The translations under genes were made by a program, and so were the position numbers. Under the pieces are notes generated by a model, which was not told the origin of the DNA, did not search any database, and saw only the letters and a list, made by a program, of their open reading frames with translations. From JAZMZS01 sp045120955 (GTDB lineage: Bacteria; Bacillota; Clostridia; Oscillospirales; CAG-272), in the NCBI GenBank assembly GCA_045120955.1, contig JBGVFH010000043.1, positions 1-60,024 on the forward strand: 60,024 bases of DNA, in the 5' to 3' direction. Below, piece after piece: positions 44,019 to 52,069 of this stretch (position 1 is the stretch's first letter; every line of letters starts with the position of its first letter).

Positions 44019-44120
44019 TGCTTTTCGCCACAGCGAAAAGCTACCTCACTTATTACCTCTTCCCTTTTACCTATTACTTCCCCAAAAATCCTGCCATTTG
44101 AGGTAAGAGTGAAGAGGTAA
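42624..44120 (+). CDS. IS1182-family transposase
   Basis: A DDE transposase of 498 codons. N-terminal block RNQIQMFCIDDLVPQDHMLR, then RPSIDPVTLIKIPMIQYLYG and the HFTTFGKNYTRRF motif. Catalytic Asp lies in VFVDATHVKACANG, the second in LIADAAYKTPAIAK, the Glu in KETIERLFGTAKEHHGFRYT. An Asp/Glu-rich insert lies near 195-225, and a Cys-rich zinc-like module (CPNNKIL, CSSDCANCPYLHQC) is typical. GAGGGG precedes ATG 42624. The frame has no stop inside the IS; it crosses the right inverted repeat and ends 102 bases into R4. Confidence 0.93.
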   Translation: MLTSENKKRNQIQMFCIDDLVPQDHMLRKIENAIDWSFIYDLVKDRYSEDKGRPSIDPVTLIKIPMIQYLYGIRSMRQTIKEIEVNLAYRWFLGLDITDKVPHFTTFGKNYTRRFKGTDLFEKIFSKILDECFKHKFVNPTEVFVDATHVKACANGKKYTTQVVHEEALFYEKLLKEEIGEDRAEHGKKPLKDKDDEDGDGENSGGSGAVKEEKQSTTDPDSGWFHKGEHKQVFAYSIETACDKNGWILGYTVNKGNLHDSRTFKGIYDKLKPFGIEKLIADAAYKTPAIAKLLIDDNISPIFPYKRPQTKDGFFKKHEYIYDEHFDCYICPNNKILKYSTTNREGYREYKSCSSDCANCPYLHQCTESANHVKVVTRHIWENYIEICEDLRHTEGTKELYDKRKETIERLFGTAKEHHGFRYTQLKGKARMDMKVGLTYACLNLKKLAKMLSLKCGKLLFVFSLCFSPQRKATSLITSSLLPITSPKILPFEVRVKR

Positions 44121-44162
44121 GAGGTAAAAAGTAAAAATCCCGCACTTGCGTGCAGGATTTTT

Positions 44163-44164
<2 letters not shown>
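44019..44164 (-). repeat. Structured repeat element R4 (copy of R3)
   Basis: 145 of 146 bases match R3. The perfect arms are 44152-44162 and 44084-44094; the local arm is 44133-44145. On the minus strand the hairpin starts right at the CCA end of tRNA-Cys, so it can terminate that transcript. Its left edge coincides with the IS end. Confidence 0.82.
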
Positions 44165-44236
<72 letters not shown>

Positions 44237-44513
44237 ATCCGTTATTAAATTGCCGTGTTTTTCACACGCATGATATTATAGCATACTTACTCTTTGTTTG
44301 TCAATGGGTATTTTTAAAAAAAGAGAAATATTTTTTAAAAGTGCTTGCTCCGGTAAAATGCCGAGGAATGTTCCGTTTGACATAGCCAATACGTCACAGT
44401 CTGCACTTACCGCTCACGCATGCGTGAAAGCGCAAATTAAAGATAAAAACACAAAACCGGACGTTTTTTGCGTATGTTTGGGCATATACAGGAGAAATAA
44501 TTGTAAAAAGCAC

Positions 44514-44542
44514 TTGACAATCTGCGCCTTTTATGAGATAAT
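44514..44542 (+). promoter_or_regulatory. Promoter of rpmH
   Basis: TTGACA (44514-44519), 17 bases, GATAAT (44537-44542); near consensus. Confidence 0.75.
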
Positions 44543-44572
44543 GAGGAGTATCAAATTGTCAATACAAAATAA

Positions 44573-44595
44573 TTACACGCTTCCGAAACGTGTAA
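44573..44595 (+). promoter_or_regulatory. Leader hairpin touching the rpmH ribosome binding site
   Basis: TTACACG pairs with CGTGTAA around a 9-base loop; the 3' arm ends directly before GGAGG. It could modulate translation of L34 or protect the mRNA end. Confidence 0.45.
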
Positions 44596-44608
44596 GGAGG
44601 TGCATAGA

Positions 44609-44743
44609 ATGCTCAGAACATATCAGCCTAAGAAACGTCAGAGAAAGATGGAGCATGGCTTTAGAAAGAGAATGGCTACAGCTAACGGTAGAAAAGTTCT
44701 CAAGAGAAGACGCGCAAAAGGCAGAGCTCGTCTCACATACTAA
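44609..44743 (+). CDS. rpmH: 50S ribosomal protein L34
   Basis: 44 residues, very basic: starts LRTYQPKKRQRKMEHGFRKR and ends RRRAKGRARLTY, the L34 signature over its full length. The second residue is Leu where most L34 proteins have Lys. AAGGAGG lies eight bases before the ATG. First gene of the conserved rpmH-rnpA-yidD-yidC-jag-mnmE order. A terminator-like hairpin follows, so much of its transcript probably ends before rnpA. Confidence 0.97.
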   Translation: MLRTYQPKKRQRKMEHGFRKRMATANGRKVLKRRRAKGRARLTY

Positions 44744-44754
44744 GATTGAGTTTC

Positions 44755-44797
44755 GGCGGTAAGACAGGCACGCATCGTGTTTCTTTGCCGCCTTTTT
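44755..44797 (+). terminator. Terminator after rpmH
   Basis: GGCGGTAAGA pairs imperfectly with TCTTTGCCGCC, with an inner CACG/CGTG stem, followed by TTTTT. Confidence 0.7.
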
Positions 44798-44909
44798 GCC
44801 GTTTTGGCACTCTTTCTTCAAAAAAGCGATCTCCGTAATACGCCTATGGTGTGTACGGGGATTTTGTATTAAAAGGCAATCATACCAAAATGCCGTATCA
44901 TTCGGCGAA

Positions 44910-44941
44910 AAAGAAAACAATAATTAAAGAAAACAATAATT
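44910..44941. repeat. 16-bp tandem duplication before rnpA
   Basis: AAAGAAAACAATAATT occurs twice without spacer, ending 15 bases before the rnpA start. It lengthens the A-rich leader. Confidence 0.85.
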
Positions 44942-44956
44942 ACGGAAGCGACAATT

Positions 44957-45334
44957 ATGAAGTACGGAACAATTTGTGAGCATCACTTATACAGCAAGGC
45001 TTATTCAAAAGGCAAAAAGTGCGTATGTCCGTCTATTACAGTATATGTGCTGAGGGATCTTCATGCCGCAAAACTTGCAAAGCAAAATCCGCTAAAGCAA
45101 AAATACAACAGAGTAGGTCTGTCTGTGCCCAAAAAGGCAGCAACAGGTGCTGTGGGCAGAAACAGAGTGAAGCGCATCTTGCGTGAGGCGTACAGACTCA
45201 CCGAGAAAAAATACAATATCAGGCACGGATACCTTATAGTAATTGCATCACGTGCCGCCGCAAACGACAGGAAAACGCCCGAAATAGAGGCGGAGCTTGT
45301 CCGCGCACTCAAACGTTTGGAGCTTTTAGTATGA
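44957..45334 (+). CDS. rnpA: Ribonuclease P protein component
   Basis: Binds the RNase P RNA and helps 5' maturation of tRNA. 125 residues with the family core YNRVGLSVPKKAATGAVGRN and RVKRILREAYR, carrying the conserved RNR-like basic helix. The N-terminus SKAYSKGKKCVCPSITVYV lines up with other RnpA proteins. Weak GGAAG before ATG. The stop overlaps the yidD start. Confidence 0.95.
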   Translation: MKYGTICEHHLYSKAYSKGKKCVCPSITVYVLRDLHAAKLAKQNPLKQKYNRVGLSVPKKAATGAVGRNRVKRILREAYRLTEKKYNIRHGYLIVIASRAAANDRKTPEIEAELVRALKRLELLV

Positions 45335-45576
45335 AATATATTTTCATATATTTGATAAAGCTCTATCAAAAATTTATTTCACCTATAAAACCGAGATGTT
45401 GCAGGTTTACACCGACCTGTTCAGCCTATGCTCTCGAAGCATTTCAGAAACGTGGCTTTTTTGTCGGTTTTGCGCTCAGCGCATGGCGCATACTGCGCTG
45501 CAATCCTTTTTGCCGTGCGGGATATGACCCCGTACCTGAGAAAAAAGCAAAAAAGACAAAGCAAAAAACATCGTAG
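45331..45576 (+). CDS. yidD: Membrane protein insertion efficiency factor YidD
   Basis: 81 residues with the invariant pattern LIKLYQKFISPIKPRCCRFT PTCSAYA and ILRCNPFCRAGYDPVP split over its length. An amphipathic N-terminal helix precedes the Cys/Pro core. It assists YidC-dependent insertion. The ATG overlaps the rnpA TGA by four bases. Confidence 0.95.
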   Translation: MKYIFIYLIKLYQKFISPIKPRCCRFTPTCSAYALEAFQKRGFFVGFALSAWRILRCNPFCRAGYDPVPEKKAKKTKQKTS

Positions 45577-45591
45577 GGTGAAAAAGGAAGG

Positions 45592-46842
45592 ATGCGAATT
45601 TTTCGCACAAACGAAAAAATGTTCGATTTTATTTATGTATGGATAGGAAAGCTTATTTCGCTTTTCAACAGCTTTACGGGAAACTACATATTGGCACTTC
45701 TCATTTTCGCTGTAGTTGCAAAGCTGATATTCATTCCCTTTGATATCAAACAGCAAAAAAACAGTATCAAGCAAGCACAAATGCGTCCCAAAGAGATGGC
45801 TATCAGAAACAAGTACAAGGGACGCACGGACAGAGCTACGCAGATGAAGATGCAGCAGGAGGTGCAGGATCTTTATCAGCGTGAGGGTTATTCTCCCTTC
45901 AGCGGCTGTCTTCCCATGCTCATACAATTCCCTATCATTATCGTTCTTTACGGAGTTATACGCCAGCCCCTCACCTATATCAGCGGTATGGGTGCAGAAG
46001 CGGTCAACGCAATGGCGGCAGCGCTCAACAGCATTTTCGAGACTACCACCTACGTTACAGGCGATCAAATTCCGATGATAGCGGCGATAAAGGACCTTGC
46101 GGGAGAAAACATTACAGCATTTACGGATGCCGTAACAGCGGTAGCTCCCGACTTTGCTTTTGACAGCTTTGTATCCGGACTTCCGAACTTTGAAGTGTTC
46201 GGTATAAATCTCGGATATTCACCTCAAGCATACAAGGCTATTGCAGGAAGCTTTTTCCACATCTTGTTGATAGTACCGATACTTAACTTTGTTGTTCAGT
46301 TCTGCTCAACAAAAATCATGAAGAGATTCCAGCCTCAGCCGGTAGTAAACGATCCGTCACAGAAGAGCTCAATGGCTATTATGGAGTTCACTCTGCCGCT
46401 GATGACAGTATACTTTGCATATGTTATGAGTGCGGCTATCGGTGTTTACTGGATATTCCAGAACATCATATCGCTATTTGAAAGATTTATAATTTCAAAA
46501 GCTATGCCTCTTCCCAAATATTCCGAAGAGGATATAAAAGAGATGGAAAAGGCTGCCAAAGCCGCAGCTAAAAACAGACAGGCTGCTTCGGGCACATCCG
46601 AGAGAGCAAGCGGAGAAAAGCCCCGCTCGCTTCATCGCATAGACGAAGATGACGACGACGAGCCTGCACCTGTGCAAAAGAAGAAAACTTCCGTGACCGA
46701 GGAAGATGAGGAGAAAAAAGCGGACAAGGCAACTACCAGTGAGAGCGAAAAGAAAAATGCCGCAATAGCCGACAAGGTCATAGGAGATGCGCCGAAGCTC
46801 AAAGACGAATCTGATAAATACAATTCAAAAAAGAAAAAATAA
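45592..46842 (+). CDS. yidC: Membrane protein insertase YidC (Oxa1/SpoIIIJ family)
   Basis: Inserts and folds membrane proteins. 416 residues, about five membrane helices: SFTGNYILALLIFAVVAKLI near 25-45, the hydrophilic loop with IKQAQMRPKEMAIRNKYKG, LPMLIQFPIIIVLYGVI, and two at the C-terminal half (IMEFTLPLMTVYFAYVMSAA). The Arg of the substrate groove fits the loop-helix 1 region (KLIFIPFDIKQQKN). The C-terminal 90 residues are highly charged, as in other Clostridia, and may bind ribosomes. Confidence 0.94.
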   Translation: MRIFRTNEKMFDFIYVWIGKLISLFNSFTGNYILALLIFAVVAKLIFIPFDIKQQKNSIKQAQMRPKEMAIRNKYKGRTDRATQMKMQQEVQDLYQREGYSPFSGCLPMLIQFPIIIVLYGVIRQPLTYISGMGAEAVNAMAAALNSIFETTTYVTGDQIPMIAAIKDLAGENITAFTDAVTAVAPDFAFDSFVSGLPNFEVFGINLGYSPQAYKAIAGSFFHILLIVPILNFVVQFCSTKIMKRFQPQPVVNDPSQKSSMAIMEFTLPLMTVYFAYVMSAAIGVYWIFQNIISLFERFIISKAMPLPKYSEEDIKEMEKAAKAAAKNRQAASGTSERASGEKPRSLHRIDEDDDDEPAPVQKKKTSVTEEDEEKKADKATTSESEKKNAAIADKVIGDAPKLKDESDKYNSKKKK

Positions 46843-46856
46843 GCAGAGGACACATA

Positions 46857-47699
46857 ATGGAAACTAAATCATATACAGCCACCGGAAAAACAGTTGAGAT
46901 AGCCCTTGAAAACGCAAAAAAGGCGCTTATGATAGACACTATCGACGGCTTTGGCTTTGAAATACTTGACAAAGGCAAGTCGGGATTTTTCGGTATAGGC
47001 GCAACACCTGCAAAGGTAAGAGTTTACGAGCTTGAGCCTGAAAAGCCGACAGCTCCCGCACAGAAAAAGGAGCCTGCACCCAAGGCCGAACACAAGCAGA
47101 AGAAAAGCTTTGACAAAAAGCCCGCTGTACAGAAAAAGCAGGAGACAGAGCAACCGACAACAGCTCAAAGCAAAGCAACGACAGAGCAGAAAGCCGCACC
47201 CACAGGTACTCCTATTGATGAGAACTGTGCTGCGCTCGCATTCGTCCGCACAACACTCAAAAATCTCGGTCTTACTGCTACGGCAGACGGATACGTTGAT
47301 GAAGAAGGCATTAAGAGGATCATAGTAACCGGCTCTGACGCAACAATGCTCATAGGCCATCACGGTGATACACTCGATGCATTCCAGTATCTTGCAAATC
47401 TTGCGGCAAACAGAGAGTTCAAATCAGGCGACAAAAACCACAACAGAGTAACGGTAGACATCGAAGACTACCGTTCAAAGAGAGAGCAGACTCTCCGTGC
47501 ACTTGCACGCAGAATGGCAAACAAGGCAATCAAATACGGCAGAAGCGTTATGCTCGAGCCGATGAATCCCTACGAGCGCCGTATCATTCACAGCGAAATT
47601 CAGAATATCGAGGGTGTAGCAACAAACTCGATAGGCAGCGAAAACAACCGTAAGGTAGTAATTTACCTTACAGACGGCAAAAAGAAAAACACGAAATGA
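46857..47699 (+). CDS. jag: RNA-binding protein Jag (KhpB)
   Basis: 280 residues: N-terminal Jag-N domain (GKTVEIALENAKKALM, LDKGKSGFFGIG), a Lys/Gln/Pro/Thr-rich linker (about 60-120), a KH-like domain with LIGHHGDTLDAFQYLANLAA near 165, and an R3H domain ending NPYERRIIHSEIQNIEGVAT. It forms an RNA-binding complex with KhpA and is linked to YidC function and elongation control. Overlaps mnmE by four bases. Confidence 0.94.
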   Translation: METKSYTATGKTVEIALENAKKALMIDTIDGFGFEILDKGKSGFFGIGATPAKVRVYELEPEKPTAPAQKKEPAPKAEHKQKKSFDKKPAVQKKQETEQPTTAQSKATTEQKAAPTGTPIDENCAALAFVRTTLKNLGLTATADGYVDEEGIKRIIVTGSDATMLIGHHGDTLDAFQYLANLAANREFKSGDKNHNRVTVDIEDYRSKREQTLRALARRMANKAIKYGRSVMLEPMNPYERRIIHSEIQNIEGVATNSIGSENNRKVVIYLTDGKKKNTK

Positions 47700-49081
47700 C
47701 AACGACAAACAAAACCGTTGCGGCTATATCGACCCCACCCGGCAAGGGTGGGGTAGCTGTTATAAGGATAAGCGGAGATGATGCCGTAAAGATCGCAAGC
47801 AAGGTTTTCATTCCCAAGAGCAGATGCGAAGTAAAGGAGCTTTCCTCCCGCTATGCCGTATACGGCGAGATAGTATCTGACGGAAATATTGTTGATGACG
47901 GTATACTCACGCTTTTCCGTTCCCCCGCCTCATTCACAGGAGAGGACACGGCAGAAATATGCTGTCACGGGGGTATGCTCATCAGCGCAAAGGTACTGCA
48001 GGTATGCCTTGAAGCCGGAGCTGTTGCGGCAGGTCCCGGAGAGTTTACACGCCGAGCTTATCTAAACGGCAAGCTCTCTCTCTCAAAGACGGAAGCGATA
48101 GCAAATCTTTTGGATGCAAAAACTCAAGCACAGCTCTCTCTTGCACGAAACACGGCAAGCGGAAGGCTGAGCCGTGAGATACAGAGGATATACGAGCAGA
48201 TGCGTAATATTGCGGCATCAGTATATGCTTTGGTCGATTATCCGGAAGAGGATCTGGCGGAAATGAGTTGTGACGAGATGAAGGAGAAGCTGTTATCCGT
48301 AAAGGACAGTATCAAAGCACTCGATCTCGGGTACGACAGCGCTAAGGTCATAAACGAGGGTATAGAAACTGTCATATGCGGTGCACCCAACACGGGAAAA
48401 AGCTCGCTATACAATGCGCTTGCAGGAAAAGAGCTTGCGATAGTAACAGACATCGAGGGAACTACGAGAGACACGCTTTGCTCCGAGGTAGCGCTAGGGG
48501 ATGTTCTGCTGCGTATCAGCGACACGGCAGGAATTCGTGAAAGCTCGGATACGGTCGAGAAGATCGGCATAGAACGCAGTCTGTCCGCGCTCGAAGAGGC
48601 AAAGCTCGTTTTATGTGTGTTCGACGGCTCAAGAGAGTTAAACAAAGAGGACACAAAGCTTCTCCAAAGGCTCAAGGGAGAGACTGAAAAGTGCGTCATC
48701 GCATTGATAAACAAGTGCGAATGCGACATTGTGTGCGACACCTCATATATACAGAGCTGTATTGAGCACACACTTTTTGTCAGCGCAAAATCCGGTGAAG
48801 GACTTGACCGTCTAAGAGACACGGTGCACGCTCTCTTTATATCGGATAAGATAGATATTTCAAACGATGCTATCATTTCAAACGCAAGACAGCACTCGTG
48901 CGCTGTGTCAGCCCTTGCGGCTGTAAACGATGCGTACAATGCACTTGCCTCCGGTATGCCGCCCGACATGGCGGCGTGCGACATCGAGCGGGCAATGTCA
49001 CAGCTGTACGAGATAGACGGGCAAAGTGTCAGCGAGGATATTACAAACGAGATATTCTCAAAATTCTGCGTTGGAAAATAA
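47696..49081 (+). CDS. mnmE: tRNA modification GTPase MnmE
   Basis: Works with MnmG to make 5-carboxymethylaminomethyl-uridine at tRNA position 34. 461 residues: folate-binding N-domain (AAISTPPGKGGVAVIRISG), helical domain, G domain with P-loop GAPNTGKSSLYNAL, IEGTTRDT, DTAGIRE and NKCE, and the C-terminal FCVGK with the catalytic Cys. MnmG, which normally follows, is not in the window. Confidence 0.97.
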   Translation: MTTTNKTVAAISTPPGKGGVAVIRISGDDAVKIASKVFIPKSRCEVKELSSRYAVYGEIVSDGNIVDDGILTLFRSPASFTGEDTAEICCHGGMLISAKVLQVCLEAGAVAAGPGEFTRRAYLNGKLSLSKTEAIANLLDAKTQAQLSLARNTASGRLSREIQRIYEQMRNIAASVYALVDYPEEDLAEMSCDEMKEKLLSVKDSIKALDLGYDSAKVINEGIETVICGAPNTGKSSLYNALAGKELAIVTDIEGTTRDTLCSEVALGDVLLRISDTAGIRESSDTVEKIGIERSLSALEEAKLVLCVFDGSRELNKEDTKLLQRLKGETEKCVIALINKCECDIVCDTSYIQSCIEHTLFVSAKSGEGLDRLRDTVHALFISDKIDISNDAIISNARQHSCAVSALAAVNDAYNALASGMPPDMAACDIERAMSQLYEIDGQSVSEDITNEIFSKFCVGK

Positions 49082-49132
49082 GAACGGCGCAATTTCACTC
49101 AAAGACAAAAACGGCGCAAATTCCAATAAAGC

Positions 49133-49167
49133 AAAAAAATGGCTGTTGCAAATGCTTGCAACAGCCA
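49133..49167 (-). terminator. Terminator of the small surface protein gene
   Basis: TGGCTGTTGCAA pairs with TTGCAACAGCCA around 4 bases; seven T residues follow on the minus strand. It also lies after mnmE on the plus strand. Confidence 0.85.
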
Positions 49168-49173
49168 AAATGA

Positions 49174-49665
49174 TCAGTGCTTTTTCTTTGGAACAAGAAT
49201 AAATATGAGAATAATTATCGCAACTGCTATGATAATGCATATTATTATTGCGGCAGCCATTGACCCGTCGTCCTCACCGTCAGCCATATCCGTGTCTGTC
49301 GCAGAAGACGTATCAGACTGCGTTGCGCTTTGAGTATCGGTGCCTGTCTGTGTTGCGCTGTTTGTGTCGCTTTGCGTATCGTTCGGAGTAAGAATGTCGG
49401 ACGCAGCCTCGGATACGTTATCACCAAAGCTGTCAAAAGCACTCTCAACCGAGCTTCCGACACCACCGTCACTTCCCTCTACTGTTCCCGCATCGGGATC
49501 AAGTGGTGTGTTGTTGCCGCTGTCAGATACCATTCCGTCATCGGGCGAGAGAATGCCCGTATCATTTTTTGTATCGGCAAAGCAGTAGATAGTAAACACA
49601 GACAGCATACACACGATGCAAAGCACCTTTGCGAGTAGTTTTGTTCTTTTGTTGTTTATTTTCAT
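49174..49665 (-). CDS. Small secreted protein with Ser/Thr/Asp/Gln-rich stalk and C-terminal membrane helix
   Basis: 163 residues: signal peptide (LLAKVLCIVCMLSVFTIYCF), acidic stretch, a repetitive TQSDTNSATQTGTDTQSATQ stalk and a C-terminal helix AAAIIICIIIAVAIIILIFI with a KKKH tail. The architecture matches a surface stalk anchored at its C-terminus, as in the two proteins at 10.8-13.3 kb. No domain is recognised. AAAGG lies upstream of ATG. Confidence 0.7.
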   Translation of the reverse strand: MKINNKRTKLLAKVLCIVCMLSVFTIYCFADTKNDTGILSPDDGMVSDSGNNTPLDPDAGTVEGSDGGVGSSVESAFDSFGDNVSEAASDILTPNDTQSDTNSATQTGTDTQSATQSDTSSATDTDMADGEDDGSMAAAIIICIIIAVAIIILIFILVPKKKH

Positions 49666-49748
49666 TTTGATATGTCAACCTTTCATAAATAAGTTACGTA
49701 TACAATTATTACCCAAAAGCAAAACAATATACATTTTCGGGGTCTTAC

Positions 49749-50063
49749 ATGGAAAACAAAAGATTTTCAAAAAATGACAGCGGTTTTATATGCGAAAACT
49801 GCAAAAAAGAGGTCACCCCTTTAGGCTACACCTCACGCAACCACTGCCCCTACTGCCTTTATTCAAAGCACCTTGACATAAATCCCGGAGACAGAGCAAG
49901 CGACTGCGGAGGACTGCTCGTTCCCATCCATGCCGAGATAAGTGCAAAAAAGGGCTATGTGATAGTTCACAAATGCAAAAAATGCGGAGAAATTCATAAA
50001 AACAAAGCGGCAAATGACGACAATGTCTCTTTGATCATCCGACTCACCGCAACAGAAATATAA
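49749..50063 (+). CDS. RNHCP-domain zinc-ribbon protein
   Basis: 104 residues with CENCKKEV, RNHCPYCLYSKHLD, DCGG and CKKCGEIHKNK. These are the RNHCP domain motifs: three Cys pairs around a His, a probable zinc-binding fold of unknown function found widely in Firmicutes. It precedes mtnN by 16 bases and may be co-transcribed with it. Confidence 0.88.
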   Translation: MENKRFSKNDSGFICENCKKEVTPLGYTSRNHCPYCLYSKHLDINPGDRASDCGGLLVPIHAEISAKKGYVIVHKCKKCGEIHKNKAANDDNVSLIIRLTATEI

Positions 50064-50079
50064 AAGCAGGAGAAAAGAC

Positions 50080-50769
50080 ATGATAGGCATAATAGGCGCT
50101 ATGAAAACAGAAACAGACGCTCTCATAGAAATGCTCGAGGGCAAAGCTGTCGAGACGATAAGCGGAAGAGAATATTATACGGGTAAGCTGTTCGGGCATG
50201 ATGCGGTAATATGCACCTGCGGTATCGGCAAGGTTTTTGCCGCTATATGCGCTGAGGCAATGATACTGCGCTATGCACCCGATATTATTATAAATACGGG
50301 CGTTGCGGGAGCACTTTCCGACGCACTCGACGTGACAGACATCGTAATATCCGACTCGGTGGTTCAGCATGATATGGACACCTCCCCTCTCGGAGACCCC
50401 GTAGGACTTGTCAGCGGAATAAACAAGGTATATTTTGAAGCTGACAAAAATGCCGCCGACAAGATCACAGAGATCGTGCGCAGCATGAATATAAACGCCC
50501 TGAAAGGCACCGTTGCATCGGGAGACCAATTCATATGTGAAAGAGCTCACAAAGAAAAAATAAAAGCTAACTTCCCCGCCGCTGTATGCTGTGAGATGGA
50601 GGGTGCCGCCATAGGCCATGTTGCGTATGTCAACAATACCCCCTTTGTTATCGTCAGAGCAATCTCGGACAAGGCTGACGGCACGGGAAATATGGACTAT
50701 ATGCAGTTTTGCGATATAGCGGCGCAAAACTCGATAAAAGTAATTTCCGCTTTTGTAAGACAATATTGA
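50080..50769 (+). CDS. mtnN: 5'-Methylthioadenosine/S-adenosylhomocysteine nucleosidase
   Basis: Cleaves the ribosidic bond of MTA and SAH in methyl-cycle recycling. 229 residues with IGIIGAMKTETDALIEML, NTGVAGALSDALDVTDIVIS, VASGDQFI and the active-site block CCEMEGAAIGHVAYVNNTPF followed by RAISDKADG (Asp acts as acid). AGGAG lies before ATG. Confidence 0.96.
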   Translation: MIGIIGAMKTETDALIEMLEGKAVETISGREYYTGKLFGHDAVICTCGIGKVFAAICAEAMILRYAPDIIINTGVAGALSDALDVTDIVISDSVVQHDMDTSPLGDPVGLVSGINKVYFEADKNAADKITEIVRSMNINALKGTVASGDQFICERAHKEKIKANFPAAVCCEMEGAAIGHVAYVNNTPFVIVRAISDKADGTGNMDYMQFCDIAAQNSIKVISAFVRQY

Positions 50770-50872
50770 TCTTGTAAAAATGGTTTATGCGTGAAAAGCC
50801 TTGTTTCAAAACAACGGAAAAACATTGCAGAAAATAAACATAACAACGAAAATATATCGGAAGACGTATAAA

Positions 50873-50920
50873 ACAAAAAGCAGATTTGAAGCACTTTTCA
50901 AATCTGCTTTTGTTTTTGCT
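50873..50920. terminator. Bidirectional terminator
   Basis: AAAAGCAGATTTGAA pairs with TTCAAATCTGCTTTT around GCACTT-type loop bases, with A/T runs on both sides. It lies between mtnN and the converging hydrolase. Confidence 0.9.
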
Positions 50921-50926
50921 TATTTC

Positions 50927-51943
50927 TTATATAAAATGCACCTTTGGGCATATGCCGAGTATCTTTGCGATAGCATCGGCAACACCCGTGCCGTATGTAG
51001 CAAAGCCTATGTCGTTAGGGTGCAGTCTGACGTCTCTGAAATAATCATATGAATGAGGCACAAGCTTGTCTCCGTCGAGCACATACATATTTTCATATTT
51101 TTTTGCGCTCTCAGCAATAAATTCACGTGCAAAGGCGAAGCTGCCCGCTTTTGTCACCACATAGTGAGCGGCACGCCATACGGGTGTAATGATCAGCACC
51201 GGAGTGGTGGGAAACAGCTCATGCATACGGCAAAGATACTCCTCACAGTCACGGCAAAAATCCTCCTTGGTCTTTCCCGACCAGTCGTTTGTTCCGTATG
51301 CTACTGTGATGATATCGGGCTTTTTCTTACCCGCAAAAAGCTCGGGGTCAAGCGAGCATGCGTTAAAAACGTAACCGCCGACACCCTGATTTATACAATC
51401 AAGGTCAAGGCGGCGAACCGCAACATTTGCATACGACTGAGAGGTGATCTCAGCATCATAGCCGTGAGTGATAGAGTCACCGATAATATATGCAAAAGCG
51501 CTGTAATTATCATACGGCTCAACAAAGCTCTCTCCCTCAAGCTCTATCTTGTCAAAGCACAGCTCCACGCTGTAAGGCAAAAATATGGTAACTCTCTTTT
51601 TACCTTTTTTCTCGAACTCATGTCTGAAGCCGCCCTTTTTTATATCAAACGCATTCTTCTCAACGAAAGAATAGGTGAGCACCTCATCCTCATATACATC
51701 AACACTCAAAAATATTCTCGATGTAAGGTGTACATAATGGAAATCCATCGCAAGAGCATCGGCATCGGTATAAAAATCAAGACGCATTCCCGCCTGCTGA
51801 TACACAGCCGTAGGACATCTTTCAGCAATAACTGCCGCCTGCTTGTCTGTAAAGCGCTTTGTGTGTAAAACGCCGTTTTCATCAGCGAAAGCGGCATATT
51901 CGCCTCTTATCACCTTTTTGAATAAATTTTCATCAAAGATCAT
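50927..51943 (-). CDS. SGNH/GDSL-family hydrolase (probable carbohydrate esterase)
   Basis: 338 residues: N-terminal beta-sandwich domain to about 145, then an SGNH domain with IGDSITHGYD (nucleophile Ser), INQGVGGYVF (Gly), AYGTNDWSG (Asn) and DVRLHPND (catalytic Asp and His). No signal peptide, so a cytoplasmic deacetylase of sugar or xylan oligomers is likely. The start at 51943 follows AGAGGTG. Single gene. Confidence 0.9.
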   Translation of the reverse strand: MIFDENLFKKVIRGEYAAFADENGVLHTKRFTDKQAAVIAERCPTAVYQQAGMRLDFYTDADALAMDFHYVHLTSRIFLSVDVYEDEVLTYSFVEKNAFDIKKGGFRHEFEKKGKKRVTIFLPYSVELCFDKIELEGESFVEPYDNYSAFAYIIGDSITHGYDAEITSQSYANVAVRRLDLDCINQGVGGYVFNACSLDPELFAGKKKPDIITVAYGTNDWSGKTKEDFCRDCEEYLCRMHELFPTTPVLIITPVWRAAHYVVTKAGSFAFAREFIAESAKKYENMYVLDGDKLVPHSYDYFRDVRLHPNDIGFATYGTGVADAIAKILGICPKVHFI

Positions 51944-52069
51944 TTTCAGCACCTCTGTCATTCATAAAATTATTTTTTTTTGGAATAATAAATTAAAGTC
52001 GATACCATATCTGTTTTATTTTAGCACTAAAAAAAAGAAAAGTAAATAAGTAAAAGGAAAAAATTCATT

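Larger units (their letters stand above)
44237..44608. promoter_or_regulatory. Intergenic region upstream of rpmH
   Basis: This 372-base stretch holds the rpmH promoter and leader. In many Bacillota dnaA and the origin would lie here, but I see no dnaA and no cluster of TTATCCACA boxes. A 10-bp palindrome ACGCATGCGT lies near 44416-44425. A long plus-strand frame crosses the region and overlaps rpmH, but it has no family likeness. Confidence 0.5.

Noticed and set aside
44237..44608. Possible replication origin upstream of rpmH
   Set aside because: No dnaA gene and no cluster of DnaA-box-like sequences is visible; only a promoter and a short palindrome.
44298..44762. 154-residue plus-strand frame over rpmH
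   Set aside because: It overlaps rpmH in another frame, lacks a ribosome binding site and has no protein-like pattern.
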